Of a stretch of 64,000 nucleotides of DNA, positions 12,434-21,569 are shown one piece after another; the stretch's first letter is position 1; the number at the start of each line of letters is the position of its first letter. The stretch is from NCBI GenBank assembly GCA_025350685.1, contig JANXXK010000307.1, positions 1 through 64,000 of the forward strand, read 5' to 3'. Both the position numbers and the translations under genes were made by a program. The notes beneath the pieces are model-generated. The model was not told where the DNA came from, did not search any database, and saw only the letters and a list, made by a program, of their open reading frames with translations. This stretch comes from Alphaproteobacteria bacterium. Lineage in GTDB: Bacteria; Pseudomonadota; Alphaproteobacteria; Caulobacterales; Caulobacteraceae.

Positions 12434-13412
12434 TGAGCTTCACCGGGCGCCCGCTGGCGATGGACTGGACCGCCGCCTCGGCCAGCTTGAGCGCGGCGAC
12501 GCCGTCGGCATAGCCCACCGCCGGGCTGGTCTTGCCGGACAGCATGTCGGCGAAGTGGTCCATCTCGGCCCGGTAGGCGTCGCGGAAGCGTTCCAGGAAG
12601 AAGTTCTGGAACCTGTCGGCCCGCGCGCCGGCTTCAGTCCAGACCTGGACCGAGCTCTCCGTCAGATTGTCCATGCGGATCATGCCGTCCGAACCGAAAG
12701 CTTCGATTCGCTGATCGTAGCCGAAGCCGGAGCGGCGGCTGTTGGCGATTACGCACAACCGGCCCGATGCGGTCTTCAGCATCGTGCGCGCGGTGTCGAT
12801 GTCGCCCGCCTCGCCGATCGCCGGGTCTACCAGGCAGCTCCCCCAGGCGAAGATCTCCGATGGCTCCTCGCCCAGCAGCCAGCGAGCCATGTCGAGGTCA
12901 TGGATCGCCATGTCCTTGAAAAGCCCGCCGGAGGTCTTCACGAAATCGATCGGCGGTGGAAGGGTGTCGTTGCTGGTGATCTGCAGGCTCTCCAGCCGGC
13001 CGACCTCGCCGGCCGCCAGCCGCGCCTGCAGCGTGCGGATGTTGGGATCGAAGCGGCGGTTGAAGGCCAAAAACAACCGCGCGCCCTGCAGGTCCCGGGC
13101 GGCGGCCAGAACTGGCTGCAGGTCTATGCCGATAGGCTTCTCGCAGAAGATCGCCTTTCCGGCCGCGTGCAGCTGCCGGCATTCACCCAGGTGCCGGTCG
13201 GTGGAGGTGGCCACGATCACGCCTTCGATACTCATGTCCGCCAGCACGGCCTCAAGGGTGGTGATCTCCGCCCCGGTGTCGCGCGCCACGGCGCCTGCGT
13301 TGTCGGGGATGGGGTCGACCACATGGCTCAGATGCAGCGCCGGGTTGGCCACCGCATTGGCCGCGTGGATTTTCCCGATGCGGCCACAGCCGAGCAAAGC
13401 GATCTTGTGCAT
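12426..13412 (-). CDS. iolG: inositol 2-dehydrogenase-like Gfo/Idh/MocA oxidoreductase
   Basis: IALLGCGRIGKIHAANAVANPALHLSHVVDP, GKAIFCEKPIGIDL, FLAFNRRFDPN, GGLFKDMAIHDLDMARWLLGEEP; overlaps pyk by 8 bp. Confidence 0.85.
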   Translation of the reverse strand: MHKIALLGCGRIGKIHAANAVANPALHLSHVVDPIPDNAGAVARDTGAEITTLEAVLADMSIEGVIVATSTDRHLGECRQLHAAGKAIFCEKPIGIDLQPVLAAARDLQGARLFLAFNRRFDPNIRTLQARLAAGEVGRLESLQITSNDTLPPPIDFVKTSGGLFKDMAIHDLDMARWLLGEEPSEIFAWGSCLVDPAIGEAGDIDTARTMLKTASGRLCVIANSRRSGFGYDQRIEAFGSDGMIRMDNLTESSVQVWTEAGARADRFQNFFLERFRDAYRAEMDHFADMLSGKTSPAVGYADGVAALKLAEAAVQSIASGRPVKLNG

Positions 13413-13645
13413 GGCGACCTTCTACGGAACTCGGCGTGTGCGGAACACCACTTCCGCAACGCGGCCTAGGCCCGTGATCGGCGGGTCCTGGGAATGGGTC
13501 TCGTGACCGAGGCCCGCGCCTGCGACTTAGCGGAATCGGAACGGGAGGTCAGGTTGCGCGTGCGCTCGGGCGCCGTTGTGGGCTAAGAGACGCCTTCGCC
13601 CGGCTCGGCTCGCGCCCCGCCTGACAATCCACGGAGGCCCTCACC

Positions 13646-13810
13646 ATGGCGCGCAAGCCCAACTATCCCTTCGAGCGCATGGAGCGCGAACGCCAGAAGG
13701 CCGCCAAGACCGCCGCCAAGGCCGAAACCAAGCGCGCGGCGCGCGAGCAGGCCCGGCTCGACGCCGGCGGCGCACCCGAGCCCGACACCGCCCAAGACGA
13801 CGACGCCTAG
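13646..13810 (+). CDS. small basic protein of unknown function (54 aa; not in ORF track)
   Basis: ATG after ACGGAGGCC (RBS-like); MARKPNYPFERMERERQKAAKTAAKAETKRAAREQARLDAGGAPEPDTAQDDDA*; 9 bp before the next + ORF. Confidence 0.65.
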   Translation: MARKPNYPFERMERERQKAAKTAAKAETKRAAREQARLDAGGAPEPDTAQDDDA

Positions 13811-13819
13811 GCCCGACCC

Positions 13820-14077
13820 ATGGCCCAGGATGCGATCTTCAACCACGAGACCGTGGTCCTCGACGGCGAGCATTTCTCGTCCTGCGAGTTCCGCGACTGC
13901 CGCCTGGTCTACGCCGGCGGCGTACCGCCGGTGTTCGACAACTGCCGAATCGACGACTGCGAATGGAAGTTTGAGGAAGCCGCCGGACGGACGCTCGCCT
14001 ACCTGAAGGTGGTCTGGCTCGCCGGCGCCAAGGCGCCGGTCCAGAGCGCGATCAAGGAAATCACCGCCGCGCGTTAG
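13820..14077 (+). CDS. conserved hypothetical protein
   Basis: 85 aa MAQDAIFNHETVVLDGEHFSSCEFRDCRLVYAGGVPPVFDNCRIDDCEWKFEEAA... Confidence 0.65.
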   Translation: MAQDAIFNHETVVLDGEHFSSCEFRDCRLVYAGGVPPVFDNCRIDDCEWKFEEAAGRTLAYLKVVWLAGAKAPVQSAIKEITAAR

Positions 14078-14727
14078 GACGGCGACGTAATGCTCGTCGG
14101 CGCGCCGTGCGCGGCCACGGTCGCGGCGAACTCCTCGCGCGAATTGACCTTCGGCATCGGGCCTTCGGGAACCGCCACGCCGAGGAACCGGGCCAGCGGC
14201 TCCCACCCTTGGACCGCCTCATAGACCAGCAACCGCTCGGCCGGGATGACCTCGCGGACGCGCGCGTTGTGGGCTTTGAACACCGAGATCAGCTTGTCCC
14301 GGTCGTGCATTTGGCCGTCGAACAGCTCGCCGACCACCTTGCCGACCATCCGCCCGAACGGATTGTCACCGCCCGGCGGCGGCAGGTTCTTGAAGATCGT
14401 CGCCTGGGTGGACTCGAACCATTGGTCCGGGTCCCGCTCGCTGAGGATCACCTTGGCGTCCGGATAGGCGTCGGCCAGCTCCTTGTAATAGGTGGCGTTC
14501 GGCCAATCGACGGTCGAGCTGTAGCCCTCGAAGATCCGCGCCCAGTTGGCGTTGGCCGGATCGCACCCGGCCTCGTACCACCAGTCGGCGGCCTGCGGGT
14601 TCTTGAACACCTCGATCATGTGGTAGCAGGGCCCGAAGCCGAGCTGCTCCAGCGCCAGCTTGAGCGACATGGTCCCCGTGCGGCCATAGCCGGCCCCGAT
14701 CACCTTCAACAATGGTTGTCCCCCCAC
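14074..14727 (-). CDS. sulfotransferase family protein
   Basis: VIGAGYGRTGTMSLKLALEQLGFGPCYHM (PAPS-binding-like), AKVILSERDPDQWFEST. Confidence 0.85.
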   Translation of the reverse strand: MGGQPLLKVIGAGYGRTGTMSLKLALEQLGFGPCYHMIEVFKNPQAADWWYEAGCDPANANWARIFEGYSSTVDWPNATYYKELADAYPDAKVILSERDPDQWFESTQATIFKNLPPPGGDNPFGRMVGKVVGELFDGQMHDRDKLISVFKAHNARVREVIPAERLLVYEAVQGWEPLARFLGVAVPEGPMPKVNSREEFAATVAAHGAPTSITSPS

Positions 14728-14856
14728 ACGTGGCTTGATCGCCAGCTTGCGACCATAGGGCCTTCGGGCTCAAGTCCCCGCCTCATTTCATCTGGGCGCG
14801 ATTGACTCCGATGGGCCCCAGGATTTCAGTCACCCACCCGAAAGCAGGAGCGCCAC

Positions 14857-15906
14857 ATGGCCAAGTTCGACAGCATCCTTGGCGCCGTCGGCAACACGCC
14901 GTGCGTGAGGGTCAACCGCCTGGGCCCCGAGGGGGTAAACCTCTACGTCAAGGTCGAGGCGTTCAACCCGCTGGGCTCGGTCAAGGACCGCCTGGCGCTG
15001 GGCGTGATCGAGGCGGCCGAGCGATCCGGCGAGCTCAAGCCCGGTCAGACGGTGATCGAGGCGACCAGCGGCAACACCGGCATCGGCCTGGCCATGGTCT
15101 GCGCCGCCAAGGGCTATCCGCTGGTGGTGGTGATGGCCGAGAGCTTCTCCATCGAGCGGCGCCGGCTGATGCGCTTCCTGGGCGCCAAGGTGATCCTGAC
15201 CCCCGCGGCCCACCGCGCCACCGGCATGATCCTGAAGACCATTGAGCTGGCCAAGACCCACGGCTGGTTCATGACCCGGCAGTTTGAGAACGAGGCCAAC
15301 CCGGACATCCACTCGGCGACCACCGCCCAGGAGATCCTCAAGGACTTCGACAAGCTCGACTACTGGGTCACCGGCTACGGCACCGGCGGCACGTTGAAGG
15401 GCGTCGGGCGGGTGCTAAAGAAGGAGCGGCCGGACACCAAGATCATCGTCTGCGAGCCGGCCGACGCAGCCCTGATCGCCAGCGGCGCGCCCCAGGCGCG
15501 CAACGCCGACGGCACCCCCGCCGCCGGCCACCCGGCCTGGAAACCGCACCCGATGCAGGGCTGGACCCCGGACTTCATCCCCAAGCTGACCGGCGATGCG
15601 GTCGATCTGCACCTGGCCGACCAGCTGCTGGCGATCCCCGGACCCGAGGCGATGAAGATGAGCCAGGAGCTGGCGACCAAGGAGGGCATCTTCGTCGGCA
15701 TCACCTCCGGCGCCACCTTCGCCGGCGCTCTGAAGGTCGCTGCCATCGCGCCGAAAGGCTCGACCATCCTGGCCATGCTGCCCGACACCGGCGAGCGCTA
15801 CCTCTCCACCCCGCTGTTCGCCGATATCCCGGTGGACATGACCGAGGAAGAGGCCGCGATCTACAAGTCGACGCCGATGTATGTGGAAGCCGCCGCCGCG
15901 ACCTAG
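14857..15906 (+). CDS. cysK: cysteine synthase A-type PLP enzyme
   Basis: GNTPCVRVNRL, NPLGSVKDRLALGVI (PLP Lys), ATSGNTGIGLAMV, GYGTGGTLKGVGRVLK. Confidence 0.9.
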   Translation: MAKFDSILGAVGNTPCVRVNRLGPEGVNLYVKVEAFNPLGSVKDRLALGVIEAAERSGELKPGQTVIEATSGNTGIGLAMVCAAKGYPLVVVMAESFSIERRRLMRFLGAKVILTPAAHRATGMILKTIELAKTHGWFMTRQFENEANPDIHSATTAQEILKDFDKLDYWVTGYGTGGTLKGVGRVLKKERPDTKIIVCEPADAALIASGAPQARNADGTPAAGHPAWKPHPMQGWTPDFIPKLTGDAVDLHLADQLLAIPGPEAMKMSQELATKEGIFVGITSGATFAGALKVAAIAPKGSTILAMLPDTGERYLSTPLFADIPVDMTEEEAAIYKSTPMYVEAAAAT

Positions 15907-16187
15907 CGGAACACGTAGATGCCGCCGGCGCCCCCCTGCGGGGCTTCGGAGAGGCCGCGGATTTCCAGCCGCGCCCGCCTGGCGCCGCAGACGCAGCGCA
16001 GGCGGGTCTCCAGGTGCGCGGTGGCCTGGCGGGCAAGGCCCTGGCCGATCCAGGGTCCAGGGTCGATCGCCGCCTCGCGCCCGCAGCGGCAGACCGCCCA
16101 CAGGCTGGAGCGCGCCGCCAGCGCCTGGTTCAGCTTCGGCCAGGCCGGCCACGCCGGGGTGATCCGATGGAATGCGCCGTCCGCCAT
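15903..16187 (-). CDS. hypothetical protein with two CxC motifs
   Basis: MADGAFHRITPAWPAWPKLNQALAARSSLWAVCRCGREAAIDPG...LRCVCGARRARLEIRGL; possible metal-binding site (CRCG...CVCG). Confidence 0.6.
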   Translation of the reverse strand: MADGAFHRITPAWPAWPKLNQALAARSSLWAVCRCGREAAIDPGPWIGQGLARQATAHLETRLRCVCGARRARLEIRGLSEAPQGGAGGIYVFR

Positions 16188-16285
16188 GGCTCTATCTCCG
16201 TTCAAAGGAACAAAAGCAGAACAATCGTGCCTGCGCCAGCGCTTAGGAGGTGTAGGCCGGCGCCAACGCAACCGGGGCGGCGGTT

Positions 16286-16323
16286 CCTCCTCTCCCCTCT
16301 CGGCTTCGCCGGGGGAGAGGAGG
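16286..16323. repeat. strong inverted repeat/hairpin, possible terminator or REP-like element
   Basis: CCTCCTCTCCCC TCTCGGCTTCGCCG GGGGAGAGGAGG. Confidence 0.6.
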
Positions 16324-16325
16324 TG

Positions 16326-17759
16326 CTACCGCGGCCTCTCCGCGTGGTCGGCCAGGATGATCGCGGCCGCGGCGGTGACCTTCTGGCCGGTCGGCAGGTC
16401 GATGAATTCGTTGGGGCCGTGGGCGTTGGAGTGCGGGCCGAGCACCCCGGTGATCACGAACTGGGCGTCCGGGAACGTCTCGCCCAACATGCCGATGAAC
16501 GGGATCGAGCCGCCTTCGCCCATCAGCGCGGCGTCGCGCCCGAAGGTCGCCTTCGAGGCCTTTTGCACGGCGGCCTCCAGCCAGGGCGCCAGCGGCGGGG
16601 CGTTCCAGCCGGTGGCCGCGCCGGCGCTCTGGTAGGTGACCTTCGCCCCCTGCGGCGGGTCGGCGGTGAACGCCTGCTCGAAGGCCTTCTCGGCGGCGTG
16701 GGCGTCCGCTGTCGGCGGCAGGCGCAGGCTGAGCGCCAGCGTGGTCGAGGGGCGCAGCACATTACCGGCGTCGCTGGGCTTGGGCAGGCCATCGGCGCCG
16801 ATGACGGTGAGCTGCGGCCGCCAGGTGCGGTTCAGCACCAGCTCGGCGATCTCGCCCGTGGGCGGATGGGTGTCCCCGGCGAACGGGAATTTGCGCCACG
16901 CCTCCTCGCCCAGCGCCTGGGCCGCCACCTTGGCCTGGCGCACCCGGTCGGCGGGGATCTCGACGGTGCAGACCTTGGGCAGCACTTCGCCGGTGGCGGC
17001 GTCCTCGACCCGTGAGAGCAGGGCGCGCGCGATGCGGAAGCTGTCGGGGACCACGCCTGAGGCGTCCCCGGAATGCACGCCCTCGGTCAGCACCTCGACC
17101 GTCAGCCGCCCGCCGGTCATGCCGCGCAGCGACGTCGTCAGCCATAGCTGGTCGTAGTTCCCGCAGCCGCTATCCAGGCAGATCACCAGCGACGGCGCCC
17201 CGATCCGATCCTTCAGGTGCTCCACATAGAACGGCAGGTCGAAGGAGCCGCTCTCCTCGCAGGCCTCGATCAGCACCACGCAGCGGGCCCGCTTCACCCC
17301 CTGCCTCTGCAAAGCCACGAGCGCCGTCAGTGAGGCGTAGATCGCATAGCCATCGTCGGCGCCGCCGCGACCGTAGAGCCGATCGCTCCGGATTACCGGC
17401 TCCCAGGGCCCCAGCCCCTGCGACCAGCCGGTCATTTCCGGCTGCTTGTCCAGGTGGCCGTAGAGCAGAACGGTGTCGGCCCCGATTTCGGAAGACGGCT
17501 CGCCGGGCGACTCGATGAAGATCACCGGCGTGCGACCCTCGAGCCGCACCACCTCCAGCGTCGCGCCCGGCAGTTCGGCCACCTTGCCTCGGGCCCAGCC
17601 GACCATGTGCTCGACGGCGGCGTCGATATGGCCGTTGGCCGCCCAGTCCGGATCGAAGTGCGGCGACTTGGCCGGGATGCGGATGTAGTCGACCAGCGCC
17701 GGCGTGATCTCGTCGCGCCAGATGTCGGCGGTGAAGCTGTTCAGGGCGGCGATGTCCAT
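16326..17759 (-). CDS. M20/M28 family metallopeptidase (dipeptidase-like)
   Basis: VLLYGHLDKQPE, LYGRGGADDGYAIYASLTAL, LIEACEESGSFDLPFYVEHL, GGSIPFIGMLGE; start trimmed to MDIAALNSFTADIW. Confidence 0.88.
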   Translation of the reverse strand: MDIAALNSFTADIWRDEITPALVDYIRIPAKSPHFDPDWAANGHIDAAVEHMVGWARGKVAELPGATLEVVRLEGRTPVIFIESPGEPSSEIGADTVLLYGHLDKQPEMTGWSQGLGPWEPVIRSDRLYGRGGADDGYAIYASLTALVALQRQGVKRARCVVLIEACEESGSFDLPFYVEHLKDRIGAPSLVICLDSGCGNYDQLWLTTSLRGMTGGRLTVEVLTEGVHSGDASGVVPDSFRIARALLSRVEDAATGEVLPKVCTVEIPADRVRQAKVAAQALGEEAWRKFPFAGDTHPPTGEIAELVLNRTWRPQLTVIGADGLPKPSDAGNVLRPSTTLALSLRLPPTADAHAAEKAFEQAFTADPPQGAKVTYQSAGAATGWNAPPLAPWLEAAVQKASKATFGRDAALMGEGGSIPFIGMLGETFPDAQFVITGVLGPHSNAHGPNEFIDLPTGQKVTAAAAIILADHAERPR

Positions 17760-17914
17760 GGGCGTACTCGCGGAAACGGGTCGGCGGTGGCCCTTCCTAT
17801 AACAGCCGGCGTCTGCGCCCCAATGCCGCATCGCGGCGCACATCAGCTCTTGATTAAGGTCCGGCTGGCATTGATGCGGGCGTTGCGTTCGTTCGTCAGC
17901 TTGGGACCCCGCCA

Positions 17915-18121
17915 GTGATCACCCTGAAAGACTTCATTGACTGGATCACCGCCTCGCTGGTGATCATCTCCGGCGCGCTCGCCGGACACTACGTCGCCCT
18001 GGGCATGACCCCCGTCCAGTGGGCCGGGGCCGCGGCCGCGGTGCTGGGCTCAGTGGCCCTTGCCGTCGCCGTGCGGGTCTGGCCGATGAAGCTGGGCGTC
18101 GGTCAGCGTCAGCAGGACTAG
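17915..18121 (+). CDS. small two-TM membrane protein
   Basis: 68 aa, GTG start; MITLKDFIDWITASLVIISGALAGHYVALGMTPVQWAGAAAAVLGSVALAVAVRVW. Confidence 0.55.
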   Translation: MITLKDFIDWITASLVIISGALAGHYVALGMTPVQWAGAAAAVLGSVALAVAVRVWPMKLGVGQRQQD

Positions 18122-18867
18122 TCGGCGAAAACGTCGAGGCCCATGGCGTTCAGCAGCGCGTACTGCTGCGAGAGCGTGATCTTCATCCCGTCGTAGGCGC
18201 CGAGCGCCGCCAGATCGAGCCCCGAGACCTCCGCGCCCCGCAGGTCCGCGCCGCCGAGCTGCGCCCCGGTGGTGATCGCCTGGAACAAGTCGCACTTGCT
18301 CAGGTCTGCGCCGACCAGGTCGGCGTCCGTCAGGTCGGCCTCGCGCAGCGACGACCCCGCCAGCTCGCAGCCCTTCAGGCTCACCTCCGACAGGTCGGCG
18401 AGCTCCAGGTTGCAGGCCCTGAAACGTGCCGCTGTATGGATCGTCTTGGGGCTGAGCGCGCGGGAGAAATCCGCCCGGTGGAACCGCGCGCCGCGCAGGT
18501 TGCAGTTGTCGAACTCCACCGCATAGAGGCTGCTCCGCGAGATGTCAGCAAAGCTGAGGTCACAGGCGGTGAACGCCGCCTGGTCCATCTGCGAGAACGC
18601 GATCTCGACGCCGGAATGGCTGTCCGGATCGCCGAAGTTGCAGCGGGTGAACGTCGCGTCCCTAAGGTCCGCATGCGCGAACCGGCAGCGCACGAACCGG
18701 CACTCGGTGAACCGCGCGCCCTGGAAGATCACCGACGACAGCTGGCCATCGCTCAGACGGCAGTCGGTGAACGCCGCATCGCTCAGGTCCCGCTCGGCGA
18801 GGTCGTAGGCCGACAGGTCGAGGCCTTCGTAGGCGCCCCCGGATTTCAGGTCGGGGAGGTCCATCAT
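18118..18867 (-). CDS. pentapeptide repeat protein
   Basis: Repeated A(D/N)LxxAxLxxA-type pentapeptides: RFTECRFVRCRFAHADLRDATFTRCNF..., SLREADLTDADLVGADLSKCDLF. Confidence 0.85.
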   Translation of the reverse strand: MMDLPDLKSGGAYEGLDLSAYDLAERDLSDAAFTDCRLSDGQLSSVIFQGARFTECRFVRCRFAHADLRDATFTRCNFGDPDSHSGVEIAFSQMDQAAFTACDLSFADISRSSLYAVEFDNCNLRGARFHRADFSRALSPKTIHTAARFRACNLELADLSEVSLKGCELAGSSLREADLTDADLVGADLSKCDLFQAITTGAQLGGADLRGAEVSGLDLAALGAYDGMKITLSQQYALLNAMGLDVFAD

Positions 18868-19169
18868 CGCCGGAGTCTCTAGCCTCTATGCCGCCCCCGG
18901 CGAAGCCTCCGCGTCATCAAGCTGAACCCAGGATTAAAGAGCCCGCTCCCGGTTCCGTTCAGTTGGCGCGTCCCCAGTCTGCGGATCCACGGGGTCAGAC
19001 CTTTCTGCCCCTTCAACGGGTACGGCCAGTACATCTACCGACCGGTGGAAATCTGCTGCTAAGCCCGAGCCGGCGCAACCTCCGGGCAGGCTTGGCCGTT
19101 GTTGCAGCCGGCTCAGCCTGCCACGGGGACTGCCGCGTTCGCGCCTCAACCTGATCACGCCAACCAACA

Positions 19170-21569
19170 GTGAGCGCCATGAAGACTCGCCCAATCGCCC
19201 TTGTTTTCCTCGCCACCTGCGCGGCCGGCGCGCTGGCGACCGCCGCCGACGCCGATCCCTCGGCGCGCGTCGGACGCATCAGCTTGGTCGAAGGTCAGGT
19301 CTCGTTCAAGCCGCCGATGGAGACCTTCTGGACGTTCGCGACCCGCAACTTCCCGGTAGCGCCTGGGGAGTCGTTCTGGACGGGCGGGGCCGGCCGCGTC
19401 GAGCTGCAGATCGGGTCGATGGAGGCCTGGCTCGATAGCGAGACCGAACTCGACGTGCTGGATCTCGACTACGGCGAGACGCGCCTGGCCCTGACGCAGG
19501 GGTCGCTGGATCTGCGTCTGTGGCGGGTTCCGCGCGGCGGCGTGCGGATTTCGACGCCGGCCGGCCGGGTGTTCCTGAGCCGCGCCGGCGTCTACCGGAT
19601 CGACGTCGGCTCGCCGGGCGAGAATGACGGATACACCCCCGTCGAGGTGACGGTGTTCGATGGCGCCGCCGAGATCCCCGGCCGGGACGGCCTGGTGCGG
19701 ATCGATGGCGGCGAGGCGGCGCTGGTCTATCCCGGCGATGAACCCGACGCGATCGACGTCCAGGACGCCTCGATCGACGATTGGGCGCGCGACCGGGAAG
19801 GCCGTGAGCGCCGCGCCCGCAACGAGGCGATCGAACTGGCCGGCTACGGCGATCTCGACGGCCAGGGTGAGTTCGTGCAGACCCCGGACTACGGCGCGGT
19901 GTGGTTCCCGCGCGCCGTCCCGGCCGACTGGGCGCCTTATCGCTATGGCCACTGGGCCTACGTGCAGCCGTGGGGCTGGACCTGGATCGACGACCAGCCC
20001 TGGGGCTTTGCGCCCTTCCACTACGGGCGCTGGGCGCGGATCAACGACCGTTGGGGCTGGGTCCCGCCGAACCGCAGTGCGCCGGAACCTGTCTACGCGC
20101 CGGCCCTGGTGGCCTTCATCGGCGGACTGAGCGCCGGCGGCGGTGGCGCGGCCCTTGGCTGGATCCCGCTCGGACCCGAGGAGGTCTATCGCCCCCCCTA
20201 TCAGGTGAGCAACACCTACGTCCGCAACGTCAACATCACCAACGTCCGCGAGACGACGATCACCAATGTCGTGGTGAACAACATCACGGTGAACCAGTAT
20301 CGCAACGCGCCGGCCGCCACCGTGGTCCGCAGTGACGCTTTCGCCCGCGGCGCGCCCGTGCAGCGCGCCCTCTCGGCCGTGCCGGCCGCCGAAATCGCCC
20401 GAGCCACGCCGATGGCCGCCGCCGCCCGCCCGCCGTCCCCGATGCCGGAAGCCCGGACCGGCGCCTCGGCGCGACCCGACGCGGGTCCCGCCCGTTCGGA
20501 AGCTGTCGCTAACGCCGCGCCGCCGCCACCCGCAAAGCTGCAGGTGGTCAGGACCGCGCTCGCCGCCCAGCCCGCGACAGCAGTCAAGCCGCCGGTCATC
20601 CCCGGCGCGCCGCCGCCCGCACCCCGGCCGCCCGGCGCTCCGAAGCCGGCGATGGCCCTGATCGCCCCGGCGCAGGTTAGCCATCCCCAGGCGCAGGGGC
20701 AACGGCCGCCGCCTCCGCCGCAGGCCGTGACCGCCGCGGCCCCCGCGCAGAGCGCCGCCGAGCCGGGTGCGCGCGTCACGCCGTTGAAAGAGGTCGCGCC
20801 AAAGCCGGCGCTGGCGGCCCGGCCGAATGCGGTAGCGCCAACGCCCACGCCCGTCAGGCCGCCGCCCCAGGGCCCGGCCCCAGGTCAGGCTGCCGCCGTC
20901 CCGACGCCGGGCGGGGCCAACAAGGCCGCCACGGATCAGGCCCGGGCGCGCGACCGAGAAATGCAGCAGCGGCAGGATCAGGCGAGCGCCGCCCAGGCCG
21001 CCGACGCGGACCGCCGCAAGGCTGAGGCCCAGACCCGCGCCGCCGACGAGGCCCGCCGTCAGTCGCAGGCGGCCGAGGCCCAGCGCGCCGCCGAAGCCAA
21101 GGCCGCCCAGGTGCAGGCGGAGGCCAGCGCGGCGGCTGCAGCCAGGACCCGGGCCGACGCTGACAAGGCCGCCGCAGCTGCGACGGCGCGACAGCGCGAA
21201 GCCCAAGCGGCCAGGGCGGCTGCTGAGGCCCAGTCGCGCGCGGCGGCCGCGGCGGCGCAGCAGCAGCAACAGCGCGAAGCCAGCGCCAAAGCCGCGGCGG
21301 ACGCCAAGGCGGCCCAGGTGCAGGCTGAGGCCAGCGCGGCGGCTGCCGCCAGGACCCGGGCGGAGGCTGACAAGGCCGCCGCAGCGGCGGCGCGACAGCG
21401 CGAAGCCCAAGCCGCCCGGGCCGCTGCCGAGGCCCAGTCGCGCGCGGAGGTGGCGGCGGCGCAGCAGCAGCAGCGCGAAGCCCGCGCCAAGGCGGCGGCC
21501 GACAAGGCAAAAGCCGAGGCCGCCAAGAAGAAGCCCGAGGAGAAGCCTCCGAGCCAGCCCCAGCCCTAG
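19170..21569 (+). CDS. FecR/DUF6600-like secreted protein with Pro/Ala-rich and coiled-coil C-terminus
   Basis: Signal peptide; FecR-like beta region; WAPYRYGHWAYVQPWGWTWIDDQPWGFAPFHYGRWARINDRWGWVP motif; Ala/Gln/Arg-rich repeats. Confidence 0.8.
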   Translation: MSAMKTRPIALVFLATCAAGALATAADADPSARVGRISLVEGQVSFKPPMETFWTFATRNFPVAPGESFWTGGAGRVELQIGSMEAWLDSETELDVLDLDYGETRLALTQGSLDLRLWRVPRGGVRISTPAGRVFLSRAGVYRIDVGSPGENDGYTPVEVTVFDGAAEIPGRDGLVRIDGGEAALVYPGDEPDAIDVQDASIDDWARDREGRERRARNEAIELAGYGDLDGQGEFVQTPDYGAVWFPRAVPADWAPYRYGHWAYVQPWGWTWIDDQPWGFAPFHYGRWARINDRWGWVPPNRSAPEPVYAPALVAFIGGLSAGGGGAALGWIPLGPEEVYRPPYQVSNTYVRNVNITNVRETTITNVVVNNITVNQYRNAPAATVVRSDAFARGAPVQRALSAVPAAEIARATPMAAAARPPSPMPEARTGASARPDAGPARSEAVANAAPPPPAKLQVVRTALAAQPATAVKPPVIPGAPPPAPRPPGAPKPAMALIAPAQVSHPQAQGQRPPPPPQAVTAAAPAQSAAEPGARVTPLKEVAPKPALAARPNAVAPTPTPVRPPPQGPAPGQAAAVPTPGGANKAATDQARARDREMQQRQDQASAAQAADADRRKAEAQTRAADEARRQSQAAEAQRAAEAKAAQVQAEASAAAAARTRADADKAAAAATARQREAQAARAAAEAQSRAAAAAAQQQQQREASAKAAADAKAAQVQAEASAAAAARTRAEADKAAAAAARQREAQAARAAAEAQSRAEVAAAQQQQREARAKAAADKAKAEAAKKKPEEKPPSQPQP
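21099..21506 (+). repeat. internal tandem duplication (~207 bp unit, two copies)
   Basis: Copies beginning AAGGC(C/G)GCCCAGGTGCAG at 21099 and 21306 encode AKAAQVQAEASAAAAARTRA(D/E)ADKAAAAA..RQREAQAARAAAEAQSRA..AAAQQQQ. Confidence 0.8.

Noticed and set aside
11180-12436. 418-aa + strand ORF opposite pyk
   Set aside because: Shadow ORF; pyruvate kinase frame unambiguous.
13538-13562. GGAAC-N16-CGTG upstream of the 54-aa ORF as EcfG promoter
   Set aside because: -10 element is CGTG rather than CGTT; too weak to report as a promoter without expression data.
18868-19169. 300-bp gap before the DUF6600-like gene as an ncRNA
   Set aside because: No clear structure, promoter or family signature by eye; not supportable.
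19155-21410. 751-aa - strand ORF opposite the DUF6600-like gene
   Set aside because: Gly/Arg/Leu-rich shadow of a repetitive GC-rich coding sequence; no recognisable domain.
20900-21540. CRISPR-like repeat array within the DUF6600-like gene
   Set aside because: Repeats are in-frame coding Ala/Gln repeats, without regular short repeat-spacer architecture; no cas genes in the window.
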